NCBI GenBank assembly: GCA_964423345.1
Contig: CAYREV010000053.1
Coordinates: forward strand, 1-8,183
Reading direction: 5' to 3'
Origin: CAYREV01 sp964423345
GTDB lineage: Bacteria > Bacteroidota > Rhodothermia > Balneolales > Balneolaceae
Length of the DNA: 8,183 nucleotides
Part shown: positions 1 to 6,457 of the stretch, piece by piece
Layout of the letters: the number at the start of each line of letters is the position of its first letter
Numbering within the stretch: the stretch's first letter is position 1
Notes under the pieces: model-generated
Seen by the model: only the letters and a program-made list of their open reading frames with translations
What the model was told of the DNA's origin: nothing
Databases searched by the model: none
Translations under genes and position numbers: made by a program

Positions 1-1193
1 CAGGCTTCAATCGCCTTATCGGAGTATTTTACGCTGTGATGCTTCTCATATTTCTTTTTGATTTTATCAAGAATCTCGATGGTCTCTTCCGGAGAGGTCG
101 GATCCACCATGATTTTTTGGAATCGACGCTCCAGTGCGCCATCCTTTTCAATGTACTGGCGGTACTCGTTAAGTGTGGTAGCCCCAATCGCCTGAACTTC
201 ACCGCGTGCCAGGGCAGGCTTCAGCATATTGGAAGCATCGAGTGAACCGCTGGCACCACCGGCTCCTACAATGGTGTGGAGCTCGTCGATAAACAGGATT
301 ACGTTATCTGTTTTTTCAAGCTCGCTCATAACGGCTTTCATCCGCTCCTCGAACTGACCGCGGTATTTGGTCCCGGCCACCAAGGCAGCAAGATCAAGCG
401 CAATGACGCGCTTGTCATACAGCACGCGTGAAACTTTCCGCTCCACAATGCGGCTGGCCAGCCCTTCGGCAATAGCGGTTTTACCCACGCCGGGTTCGCC
501 GATCAGTACGGGGTTGTTCTTCTTGCGCCGGCTCAATACCTGCGCGACGCGTTCAATTTCCTTTTCCCGGCCGATGATCGGGTCGAGCTTTCCGTCCTCG
601 GCAAGCTGGGTCAGGTCACGGCCGAAGTTGTCCAATACGGGTGTCTTAGATTTTTCCATTTTCTTTTCTCTTGAACTTCCGGATGATTTAGATCCTTTAG
701 AAGAGGAGAGGCTCGCTGATACGGAGCGGGCATCCTGCGCATCATCGTCGCTGGACTTGCCGGAGATGATAAGATCAAGTTCTTCCCGAACGGCATCGTA
801 GGATACGCTGAACTGCTGCAGTATTTGTGCGGCGATGTTTTCATCATCGCGCAGAAGAGACAGCAGCAGGTGTTCGGTGCCAATGGTGTCACTTTTGTAG
901 AGCTTGGCCTCGAGATAGGTGATGCGAAGCACCTTCTCGGCCTGCTTGGTTAAAGGGATGTTGCCGACGGTGACCGATCCGCCGGTTCCGCGGACGGTGT
1001 CTTCGACGGTCTTTTTAAGTTTGTAAAGGTCGCAGTTCAGGTTCTTCAGGATCTTGACGGCCACCCCCTCGCCCAACCGTACGATACCGAGAATCAGATG
1101 CTCGGTGCCGATGTAGTCATGGCCAAGGCGAAGCGCCTCTTCACGGCTGAATTGTATAACATCGCGAACTTTACTTGAGAAATTGCCCTCCAT
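1..1193 (-). CDS. clpC: ClpC-type AAA+ unfoldase (Clp protease ATP-binding subunit), N-terminal part
   Basis: This is the first 397 residues of a Hsp100/Clp ATPase, read leftwards from an ATG at 1193 and cut by the window edge. Such proteins unfold substrates and feed them to the ClpP protease in the cytoplasm. The Clp-N domain (about residues 1-145) has its two related repeats, each with an IGTEHL core. A Ser- and charge-rich linker follows (about 146-183). The first AAA+ module has Walker A GEPGVGKT at 232-239, Walker B ILFIDE ending at D303-E304, a sensor-1 region GATTLNEY near 335 and an arginine-bearing ALERRF near 356. The opening MEGNFSSKVRDVIQFSREEA is typical of ClpC. The M domain and second ATPase module that would separate ClpC from ClpA or ClpB lie outside the window, so the subfamily call rests on the N-terminus. 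There is no Shine-Dalgarno before the start. The gene follows gpmI on the same strand after 230 bp. Confidence 0.93.
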   Translation of the reverse strand, partial: MEGNFSSKVRDVIQFSREEALRLGHDYIGTEHLILGIVRLGEGVAVKILKNLNCDLYKLKKTVEDTVRGTGGSVTVGNIPLTKQAEKVLRITYLEAKLYKSDTIGTEHLLLSLLRDDENIAAQILQQFSVSYDAVREELDLIISGKSSDDDAQDARSVSASLSSSKGSKSSGSSREKKMEKSKTPVLDNFGRDLTQLAEDGKLDPIIGREKEIERVAQVLSRRKKNNPVLIGEPGVGKTAIAEGLASRIVERKVSRVLYDKRVIALDLAALVAGTKYRGQFEERMKAVMSELEKTDNVILFIDELHTIVGAGGASGSLDASNMLKPALARGEVQAIGATTLNEYRQYIEKDGALERRFQKIMVDPTSPEETIEILDKIKKKYEKHHSVKYSDKAIEA

Positions 1194-1203
1194 ATTCAAA
1201 AAC

Positions 1204-1241
1204 TTTCCGGATTTTGGAAATTATTGGTTACAGCTTGTAAC
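1204..1241 (-). promoter_or_regulatory. Tandem inverted repeats in the clpC leader
   Basis: Two small dyads lie between the candidate promoter and the clpC start. The first in transcript order is GTTACA-agc-TGTAAC (1227-1241), a perfect 6-bp inverted repeat. The second is TTTCC-N7-GGAAA (1204-1220), followed on the transcript by GTTTTTG and then the ATG 10 nt further on. They could be an operator, an attenuator-like hairpin with a U-run, or leader structure. The sequence shows the symmetry; any function is inference. Confidence 0.35.
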
Positions 1242-1276
1242 GAGTGAGTACCGATTTTAGTTCATCTACACAGTAT

Positions 1277-1308
1277 CGAAAGTAGGGGTGGCTTAGTGTA
1301 AAAGCAAA
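1277..1308 (-). promoter_or_regulatory. Candidate Bacteroidota-type promoter for clpC
   Basis: On the minus strand TTTG (1305-1308) is followed by a 20-nt spacer and TACTTTCG (1277-1284). This matches the Bacteroidota consensus TTTG/TTG-N19-21-TAnnTTTG with one mismatch in the -7 box. Transcription would begin near 1270 and give a leader of roughly 75 nt before the clpC ATG. It suggests that clpC can be expressed separately from gpmI. The call rests on motif matching alone. Confidence 0.4.
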
Positions 1309-1423
1309 CCAAATGGTGGTATTGAAGAATTAAATCTTTCTTTTATTGAGCCTGCCCGGAAATGTAAAAATACGTGAACGCCTGCCCGCCATACGGTTGT
1401 CGATAGAAATCAATCACCAATAA

Positions 1424-2944
1424 CTAAAAAAGCGGGGTGCCGGTCATCTCTTCGGGGCGGTCGATGCCCATCATCTTGAGCAGGGTGGGGGCTACGTCGG
1501 CCAGGATACCGTCGCTTAGATCGCCGGCTGCGGGTTCGTTGATGATCAGGGCGGGCACCAGGGCGGTGGTGTGGGCGGTATGTGCCGAGCCGTCCTCATT
1601 GATCAGGCAGTCGGCGTTGCCGTGGTCGGCAATGACAAGAATCTTGTAGCCGTGTTCGACGGCGGCATCGACCACCTTTTTCAGCTGGGTATCGATGGTC
1701 TCGATGGCGCGGATGGTGGCGTCCATGTCGCCGGTGTGCCCCACCATGTCGGGGTTGGCGAAGTTGAGGATGCCCAGGTGGTGTTTCTCGGTGATCAGCT
1801 GGGCGACCAGCGCGTCGGCCACTTCGGGGGCGCTCATCTCGGGCTGCAGGTCGTAGGTGGCCACCTTCGGGCTCGGGATGAGGATGCGTTCCTCTCCCTT
1901 GAAGGCGTCCTCTTCGCCCCCGTTGAAGAAATAGGTCACATGAGGGTACTTTTCGGTTTCGGCCACCCGCAGCTGTTTGAGGTTCCGGCGGCTGACCACC
2001 TCGCCGATGGTGTTGGGGATGTCGGCGGGGGGGTAGGCGACCTTCAGCCAGTCGAAGGCATCGTCGTATTCGGTGAAAGAGTTGAAGTGCAGGTCGAGCT
2101 CCTCGGTTTCAAAATGGTCAAAGTCATCCTGGCTCAATGCGCGCACAATCTGCCGGGCGCGGTCGCCCCTTATATTATAGAAGATCACCACATCGCCCTT
2201 CCGGATCCGCGAGGCGGGGTCGGGGTCGATCCGCTTGGGGGTGATAAATTCGTCGGTCACCTCATCCTCGTAGGAGGCCCTGAAGGCCGCTTCGGGACTG
2301 TCAAAGGCTTCGCCCTCGCCGTGCACCAGCAGCTCGTAGGCTTTTTGGGTGCGCTCCCAGCGGTTGTCGCGGTCCATGGCGTAGTAACGCCCCACAATCG
2401 AGGCCAGCCTGCCCGTGCCGATCGTTTCGGCCCGCTTGTTGAATTCCGCCGCATAGTCGATGCCGCCGGTGGGGGAGGTGTCGCGTCCGTCGGTGAAAGC
2501 GTGCACAAAGGTACGGTCGACGCCGTGCTTCTCTGCCAGCTCGAGCAGGGCGTAGAGATGGTTGTTGTGGCTGTGCACGCCGCCGTCGGAGAAGAGTCCC
2601 ATGATATGAAGGCGCCCCTTTTCGGCCGCTTTCCGGACGGCTTCGACCAGGACGTCATTTTCAAAGAAAGAGCCGTCGTCAATGGCTTTGTTGATGCGCG
2701 TAAGCTCCTGCCATACGATCCGCCCCGCCCCGATATTGAGGTGGCCCACTTCGGAATTGCCGAATTGCCCCTCGGGCAGTCCTACGTCCGTACCGGAGGC
2801 CGACAGTTTGGAATGGGGAAAGCTGGCGAAGAGGTGGTCGATGAAGGGCTTGTCAGCTTTTTCAATAGCGCTGACGTCGGGATTCTCGGCTAACCCATAG
2901 CCATCCAGAATGATCAGAAGTGCTTTTGAGAGTGAGTCAGCCAA
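1424..2944 (-). CDS. gpmI: 2,3-bisphosphoglycerate-independent phosphoglycerate mutase
   Basis: This 506-residue cytoplasmic enzyme interconverts 3- and 2-phosphoglycerate in glycolysis and gluconeogenesis. It belongs to the alkaline-phosphatase superfamily and uses two Mn2+ ions and a phosphoserine. The family's metal and catalytic residues are visible: D14 in LDGYG, the nucleophile S64 in GNSEVGH, H124 in GGVHSH, R154-D155 in TDGRD, D399 and H403 in NPDMVGH, D440-H441 in ADHGNAD, and H458 in HTAHTT. The length is normal. The start is a TTG codon at 2944-2942. No in-frame ATG or GTG lies nearby upstream, and the next possible starts would remove the conserved LDGYG strand. The gene begins 16 bp after the rpsT stop, so it is very likely co-transcribed with rpsT. 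No strong terminator separates it from clpC. The identification is secure; the start codon is likely but unproven. Confidence 0.97.
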   Translation of the reverse strand: MADSLSKALLIILDGYGLAENPDVSAIEKADKPFIDHLFASFPHSKLSASGTDVGLPEGQFGNSEVGHLNIGAGRIVWQELTRINKAIDDGSFFENDVLVEAVRKAAEKGRLHIMGLFSDGGVHSHNNHLYALLELAEKHGVDRTFVHAFTDGRDTSPTGGIDYAAEFNKRAETIGTGRLASIVGRYYAMDRDNRWERTQKAYELLVHGEGEAFDSPEAAFRASYEDEVTDEFITPKRIDPDPASRIRKGDVVIFYNIRGDRARQIVRALSQDDFDHFETEELDLHFNSFTEYDDAFDWLKVAYPPADIPNTIGEVVSRRNLKQLRVAETEKYPHVTYFFNGGEEDAFKGEERILIPSPKVATYDLQPEMSAPEVADALVAQLITEKHHLGILNFANPDMVGHTGDMDATIRAIETIDTQLKKVVDAAVEHGYKILVIADHGNADCLINEDGSAHTAHTTALVPALIINEPAAGDLSDGILADVAPTLLKMMGIDRPEEMTGTPLF

Positions 2945-2960
2945 GAATGGTCGGTGCCGA

Positions 2961-3212
2961 TTACAGGTTGTTTACGTGCGTGGTCATCTGTGACTTCTTG
3001 CGTGCGGCCTTGTTATCGTGGATGATACCCTTGGAGGCCATCTTGTCCACATAAGAGGTCGCTTCCGGGAGCAGCTTTTCGGCCTCCTCCTTGTCGGTCG
3101 TCTCCATCACTTTCGTGATAAGGGTTCTCATTTTGGAACGGAGTCCGCGATTATGGTCGCGCCGCTTTTCGTTTTGCCGTACTCGCTTAATTGCTGATTG
3201 ATGTTGAGGCAT
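2961..3212 (-). CDS. rpsT: 30S ribosomal protein S20
   Basis: This is an 83-residue basic, helical protein that binds 16S rRNA early in 30S assembly. The N-terminus MPQHQSAIKRVRQNEKRRDHNRGLRSKMRT has the family's SA-KR-RQ-EKRR-NR pattern, and the C-terminus GIIHDNKAARKKSQM matches the conserved G-IHKN-AARKKS block. The length is as expected for S20. It starts at an ATG at 3212 with no Shine-Dalgarno. A short near-palindrome directly abuts the start codon. The gene is first in a probable rpsT-gpmI transcript driven by a good promoter at 3286-3316. S20 autoregulates its own translation in some bacteria; whether that happens here is unknown. Confidence 0.97.
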   Translation of the reverse strand: MPQHQSAIKRVRQNEKRRDHNRGLRSKMRTLITKVMETTDKEEAEKLLPEATSYVDKMASKGIIHDNKAARKKSQMTTHVNNL

Positions 3213-3230
3213 AAATAAACCGGGTTATTT
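3213..3230 (-). promoter_or_regulatory. Near-palindrome abutting the rpsT start codon
   Basis: The 18 nt before the rpsT ATG read AAATAACCCGGTTTATTT on the minus strand. The outer arms AAATAA and TTATTT are exact complements and the centre contains CCGG. Seventeen of the last 18 leader bases are thus involved in or enclosed by a weak AT-rich hairpin, or an operator-like dyad. It is visible in the sequence, but no role is established. Confidence 0.35.
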
Positions 3231-3285
3231 GCTTATCAGTTCTTAAAAATAATTTGTATACTTGCCTGCTGTTGCAGAAAGACTC

Positions 3286-3316
3286 CAAAGTTAAAATTTC
3301 TGAAATCATTATACAA
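3286..3316 (-). promoter_or_regulatory. Probable rpsT(-gpmI) promoter, Bacteroidota type
   Basis: On the minus strand TTG (3314-3316) is separated by 20 nt from TAACTTTG (3286-3293). This is an exact match to the Bacteroidota -7 consensus TAnnTTTG with the right spacing to a -33 TTG. Transcription would start near 3279, leaving a leader of about 67 nt before rpsT. This is the best promoter match in the window and supports the taxonomic reading. Confidence 0.6.
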
Positions 3317-3325
3317 GAAATCATT
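3302..3325. repeat. Direct repeat GAAATCATT x2
   Basis: The 9-bp word GAAATCATT occurs at 3302-3310 and again at 3317-3325, with a 15-bp period. The first copy lies in the spacer of the rpsT promoter. The second begins one base after the rpsT -33 TTG and overlaps the TTG of the candidate cmk promoter. It may be a paired regulator site or chance in AT-rich DNA. Confidence 0.4.
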
Positions 3326-3353
3326 GAAAAATTAACGAATTAAAAGTAATTTG
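3324..3353 (+). promoter_or_regulatory. Candidate cmk(-rpsA) promoter
   Basis: On the plus strand TTG (3324-3326), a 20-nt spacer and TAATTTG (3347-3353) resemble the Bacteroidota promoter, with the -7 box one T short of consensus. The predicted start would fall near 3360 and leave only about 8 nt before the cmk ATG, so translation would need a very short leader. It lies back to back with the rpsT promoter; the two -33 elements are 7 bp apart. Confidence 0.3.
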
Positions 3354-3367
3354 AGAGACTTTCCGTT

Positions 3368-4036
3368 ATGATAATTGTAATTGACGGTCCGGCGGGTTCA
3401 GGCAAGAGTTCAACCGCCAAAGCCGTAGCCAACAGACTGGGCATTGAGTACCTGGATTCCGGTGCGCTTTACAGGGCTGTCACGCTGATATTTTTACATA
3501 CGGAAAGCGATCCGGAGTCGTTCTTTACAGAGCTGGATAGCGGACGGATCTCCTTCAGTTATGAAAATGAACGCTTCACCGTATATATAGACGGAGAGGA
3601 GGTCACCCGCGAGATCCGATCGATGGAGGTCTCCGAAAAGGTCAGTGATATCGCCTCCAGGCCGGAAGCGCGCGACTTTGTGAACCGGTTGATGCGCGAT
3701 GCGGTGCAGGACGGCCGCTATATCGCCGAGGGGAGAGACCTGGGTACCGCGGTCTTCCCCGATGCCGACCTGAAGTTTTATATGTCGGCTACGCTGGGCG
3801 AACGCGCCCGCCGCCGCTATGAGGAGATGCAGCAGGCGGGAATAGCCACCACGCTGGAAGAGGTGGAACAAAATATTGCCGAAAGAGATCGAAAGGATGC
3901 GGCCCGTGAGGCGGATCCGCTGAAGAAGGCCGATGATGCCATTGAAATAGACACCACCGGGCTGAACTTCGAACAACAGGTCGAACAAATTTGTTTAAAA
4001 ATTTCGGACCAACTGAATATTCCGAATAAATCATAA
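3368..4036 (+). CDS. cmk: (d)CMP kinase (cytidylate kinase)
   Basis: This 222-residue cytoplasmic P-loop kinase transfers phosphate from ATP to CMP or dCMP and supplies CDP/dCDP for RNA, DNA and CDP-linked lipids. The P-loop GPAGSGKSS is at residues 7-15. DSGALYRA at 30-37 is the conserved substrate-binding block. AEGRDLGTAVFPDADLKFYM starts at 120 and contains the GRD motif (122-124). An Arg-rich lid follows (ERARRRYEEM), and later the RDRKDAAREADPL block typical of bacterial Cmk. The length is normal and no frameshift is seen. The ATG at 3368 places the hydrophobic first strand directly at the N-terminus. The gene precedes rpsA by 62 bp, an arrangement also found in E. coli and many other bacteria, which suggests co-transcription. 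No Shine-Dalgarno is visible. Confidence 0.97.
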   Translation: MIIVIDGPAGSGKSSTAKAVANRLGIEYLDSGALYRAVTLIFLHTESDPESFFTELDSGRISFSYENERFTVYIDGEEVTREIRSMEVSEKVSDIASRPEARDFVNRLMRDAVQDGRYIAEGRDLGTAVFPDADLKFYMSATLGERARRRYEEMQQAGIATTLEEVEQNIAERDRKDAAREADPLKKADDAIEIDTTGLNFEQQVEQICLKISDQLNIPNKS

Positions 4037-4055
4037 CCATAACCCTAATCCCATG

Positions 4056-4072
4056 TGTCCGAGAGACGGACA
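4056..4072 (+). promoter_or_regulatory. Leader hairpin upstream of rpsA
   Basis: TGTCCG (4056-4061), loop AGAGA and CGGACA (4067-4072) form a perfect 6-bp, GC-rich stem in the 62-nt cmk-rpsA gap, ending 26 nt before the rpsA ATG. No U-run follows, so it is not an intrinsic terminator. A role in rpsA translation control (S1 represses its own mRNA in Enterobacteria) or in mRNA processing is possible but not shown. Confidence 0.4.
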
Positions 4073-4098
4073 GATGCGGTAATTTTAACCAAACAATA

Positions 4099-6300
4099 AT
4101 GACAGAAGAACTGAAACAGGAACAAAACCAAACAGAAGAACAGGAACAGGAAAATAAACCCACCGAAGAAGTTGAGGTGGCTGAACAGGAAACGGCGGTA
4201 GCCGAAACCGAAGAGGCCGAAGGGGAGGATGAAGCTCCCATCGAAGCAACTGACGAACACGACGTGCGGGTGGAGCCTGAAGCGGAAGAAGTGGCTTCCT
4301 TTACCGGCGACGTGGATGAAGGACAGGAAATTTATACGTATGACCAGCTGCAGGCGGCTTCGGAAGACTATTCCGACGATGAGTTTCACGAGCTGGCTTC
4401 GATGTATGAAGACACGCTCAACGAGATTGAAGAGAAAGAGATTGTTACGGGCCGGGTGGTCTCGGTTGATGAAAAGTATGTAATTGTAGACATCGGCTTT
4501 AAGTCGGAAGGTATTGTCCAACGCAACGAGTTCCCCGACGAAGTGGTTGAAAACCTCCAGCCGGGCGACGAAGTGGACGTCTTCCTGGACAAGGTGGAAG
4601 ACCAGGAGGGTCAGCTGATCCTTTCCCGCCGCAAGGCAGATATCCTGCATGCCTGGGAAACCATCGAGCGTTCCTCGGAAACGGGCGAAGTACTCGAAGG
4701 CTATATCAAGCGCCGCATCAAGGGCGGTATGGTCGTGGATATCATGGGCATCGACGCTTTCCTTCCGGGATCGCAGATCGACGTGCGCCCGGTACGCGAC
4801 TTTGACGCCTATGTGGGCAAGACCATGGAGTTTCAGGTGGTCAAGCTTAACATGCATGCCGAAAACGTGGTCGTATCCCACCGTGCCCTTATCGAGAGCG
4901 ACCTTGAAGAGCAGCGTCAGGAGATCCTCGAAACCATTGAAGAGGGTCAGGTCCTTGAAGGAATTGTCAAGAATATCACCGACTTCGGGGTCTTTATCGA
5001 CCTGGGCGGTGTGGACGGACTGCTGCACATTACCGACCTGTCGTGGGGCCGCGTAGATCATCCTGAGGAGATTGTCTCCCTGGACCAGAACATGAACGTT
5101 GCGGTCATCGATTTCGACGAGGAATCCAAGCGCGTATCGCTGGGACTCAAACAACTGCAGCCTCACCCGTGGGAAAACATGGACATCAAGTATCCCGAGG
5201 GCATGAAGGTGCAGGGACGTGTGGTCTCTATTGCCGACTACGGTGCCTTTATCGAGCTCGAGAAAGGGGTCGAGGGACTCATCCACATCAGCGAGATGTC
5301 GTGGACCCAGCATATCAAACACCCTTCGCAGCTCGTGGACAAGGACGACGTGATCGAATGCGTGGTACTGAACGTCAACGAGCCGGAGAAGAAAATCTCC
5401 CTCGGTGTCAAGCAGCTTGAAAACGACCCCTGGGAAGAGATCGACAAGCGTTACCCGGTGGGCTCCAAGCATACCGGTACGGTACGCAACCTCACCAACT
5501 TCGGGGTGTTCGTCGAGCTCGAGCCCGGCATTGACGGCCTGATTCACATCAGCGACCTGAGCTGGACCGAGAAGATCAACCATCCCAACGAGGTTATCGA
5601 CAAGGATGAAGAGATCGAGGTTGTGATCCTGGCGATCGACTTTGAAAACCGCCGCATCACCCTCGGACACAAGCAGATTGAAGACAACCCCTGGGAGGCT
5701 TTTGCCGAAGACCACGGGCTGACCAGCGAAGTGGAAGGCGAGGTGTTCAAGGTAACCGACAAGGGCGTGTTTGTGAAGCTTCCGTATGAGATGGAAGGCT
5801 TCATACCGGCCAGCAAGTCGGAAGCCGACGACGATCCCACCGAACATTTCTCCGAAGGAGATACGGTGAAGGCTTTCGTTATCGAACTGGACGAGTCTGA
5901 CAAGAACATCACGCTCAGTCAACGGGAGCAAGACGTCAAGAAAGCGAAGAAATCCACTACCACTTCCAGGGAGAAACGCCCCTCTTCTTCTGACGAATCT
6001 TCTGCTCAAACCGGCACGCCCACACTGGGTGAGATGTCCGGACTGGCCGATCTCAAGAAAGAGATGGAAGCCAAGGAGCAGGAAGAGATCCAGAAAAAGA
6101 TCAAGGAGAAGAAAGAGAAAGAAGAGAAGAAAAAGAAAAAGGCGGCCGAAGCGGAAGAACAGAAAGCTGATGAAGCTGAATCTGAGGAAGCCGAGGAGGA
6201 AGCTGAAGAGGCTGAATCCGATGCAGAAACCGAAGAGGAAGCTAAAAAAGCTGAGGCCGATGCGGAAGCCGAAGAGGAGTCGGGCGACGAGGAAGAATAA
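4099..6300 (+). CDS. rpsA: 30S ribosomal protein S1, six S1 domains with long charged extensions
   Basis: S1 binds single-stranded mRNA on the 30S subunit and helps unstructured leaders engage the ribosome. This fits a genome whose visible starts lack Shine-Dalgarno sequences. Six S1 (OB-fold) repeats lie at about residues 115-178, 197-262, 282-350, 368-437, 454-524 and 543-607. Repeats 3-5 carry the canonical core (FGVFIDLGGVDGLLHITDLSW and equivalents), while 1, 2 and 6 are divergent, as is usual. Two parts are unusual. An N-terminal extension of about 112 residues is very acidic (24 Asp/Glu against 3 Lys/Arg in the first 60). A C-terminal tail from about 608 has a Lys-rich block (about 664-683) and then an Ala/Glu-rich end with 29 acidic residues in the last 52. 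At 733 residues it is longer than the roughly 560-600 of common S1 proteins. The start is ATG after an A-rich leader with no Shine-Dalgarno. A strong terminator follows. Confidence 0.96.
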   Translation: MTEELKQEQNQTEEQEQENKPTEEVEVAEQETAVAETEEAEGEDEAPIEATDEHDVRVEPEAEEVASFTGDVDEGQEIYTYDQLQAASEDYSDDEFHELASMYEDTLNEIEEKEIVTGRVVSVDEKYVIVDIGFKSEGIVQRNEFPDEVVENLQPGDEVDVFLDKVEDQEGQLILSRRKADILHAWETIERSSETGEVLEGYIKRRIKGGMVVDIMGIDAFLPGSQIDVRPVRDFDAYVGKTMEFQVVKLNMHAENVVVSHRALIESDLEEQRQEILETIEEGQVLEGIVKNITDFGVFIDLGGVDGLLHITDLSWGRVDHPEEIVSLDQNMNVAVIDFDEESKRVSLGLKQLQPHPWENMDIKYPEGMKVQGRVVSIADYGAFIELEKGVEGLIHISEMSWTQHIKHPSQLVDKDDVIECVVLNVNEPEKKISLGVKQLENDPWEEIDKRYPVGSKHTGTVRNLTNFGVFVELEPGIDGLIHISDLSWTEKINHPNEVIDKDEEIEVVILAIDFENRRITLGHKQIEDNPWEAFAEDHGLTSEVEGEVFKVTDKGVFVKLPYEMEGFIPASKSEADDDPTEHFSEGDTVKAFVIELDESDKNITLSQREQDVKKAKKSTTTSREKRPSSSDESSAQTGTPTLGEMSGLADLKKEMEAKEQEEIQKKIKEKKEKEEKKKKKAAEAEEQKADEAESEEAEEEAEEAESDAETEEEAKKAEADAEAEEESGDEEE

Positions 6301-6331
6301 CACGCTCCGCGCTTCTACAGAATACAAAAAG

Positions 6332-6362
6332 AAAAAGGCTCGGGATTTCCCGGGCCTTTTTT
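6332..6362 (+). terminator. Rho-independent terminator after rpsA, probably bidirectional
   Basis: GGCTCGGG (6337-6344) pairs with CCCGGGCC (6349-6356), with one T-G wobble and a 4-nt loop. The stem is extended by five A-T pairs, and six T residues (6357-6362) follow. The gene end is at 6300. Read on the other strand the same hairpin is followed by five T residues, so it could also end transcripts of the convergent gene at 6458-6709. Confidence 0.9.
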
Positions 6363-6377
6363 ATGGGTGGAATTTTT

Positions 6378-6420
6378 CGGGAATGCGATTGCGGCCTGCC
6401 GGGATAGTACTCATTCCCGG
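6378..6420. repeat. Inverted repeats between convergent gene ends
   Basis: CGGGAATG (6378-6385) and CATTCCCG (6412-6419) are exact complements 26 nt apart. Within the same stretch CCGGGA (6399-6404) and TCCCGG (6415-6420) form a competing dyad with a 10-nt loop. Neither has a T-run, so they are not obvious intrinsic terminators. They lie in the 3' region of the 83-residue gene and may protect or punctuate its transcript. Confidence 0.35.
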
Positions 6421-6457
6421 TATGGTGCCCGGATGAGGCATGATTCATTACTTGCAG

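Noticed and set aside
36..892. Short open frames on both strands inside clpC
   Set aside because: The minus-strand clpC frame runs unbroken from 1193 to the window edge with Walker A and B in the same frame, so these are shadows and not evidence of a frameshift.
1350..1388. Direct repeat GCCTGCCCG at 1350-1358 and 1380-1388 downstream of gpmI
   Set aside because: Only two 9-bp copies 30 bp apart, no further units and no associated structure or T-run; too weak to call an element or a terminator.
1571..2893. A 440-codon open frame antisense to gpmI
   Set aside because: It is a shadow of a well-supported gene. The translation is Gly/Val/His-rich without family motifs, a typical product of antisense reading in GC-biased codons.
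4080..4087. TAATTTTA as a -7 box giving rpsA its own promoter
   Set aside because: The last base deviates from TAnnTTTG and no TTG lies 19-21 nt upstream, so an independent rpsA promoter is not supported here.
4045..6327. A 760-codon open frame antisense to rpsA
   Set aside because: It exactly mirrors a certain S1 gene. Its product is a Phe/Leu/His-rich sequence with no recognisable domain, as expected from the complement of Glu/Lys-rich codons with strong codon bias, and the rpsA terminator and leader are included in it.
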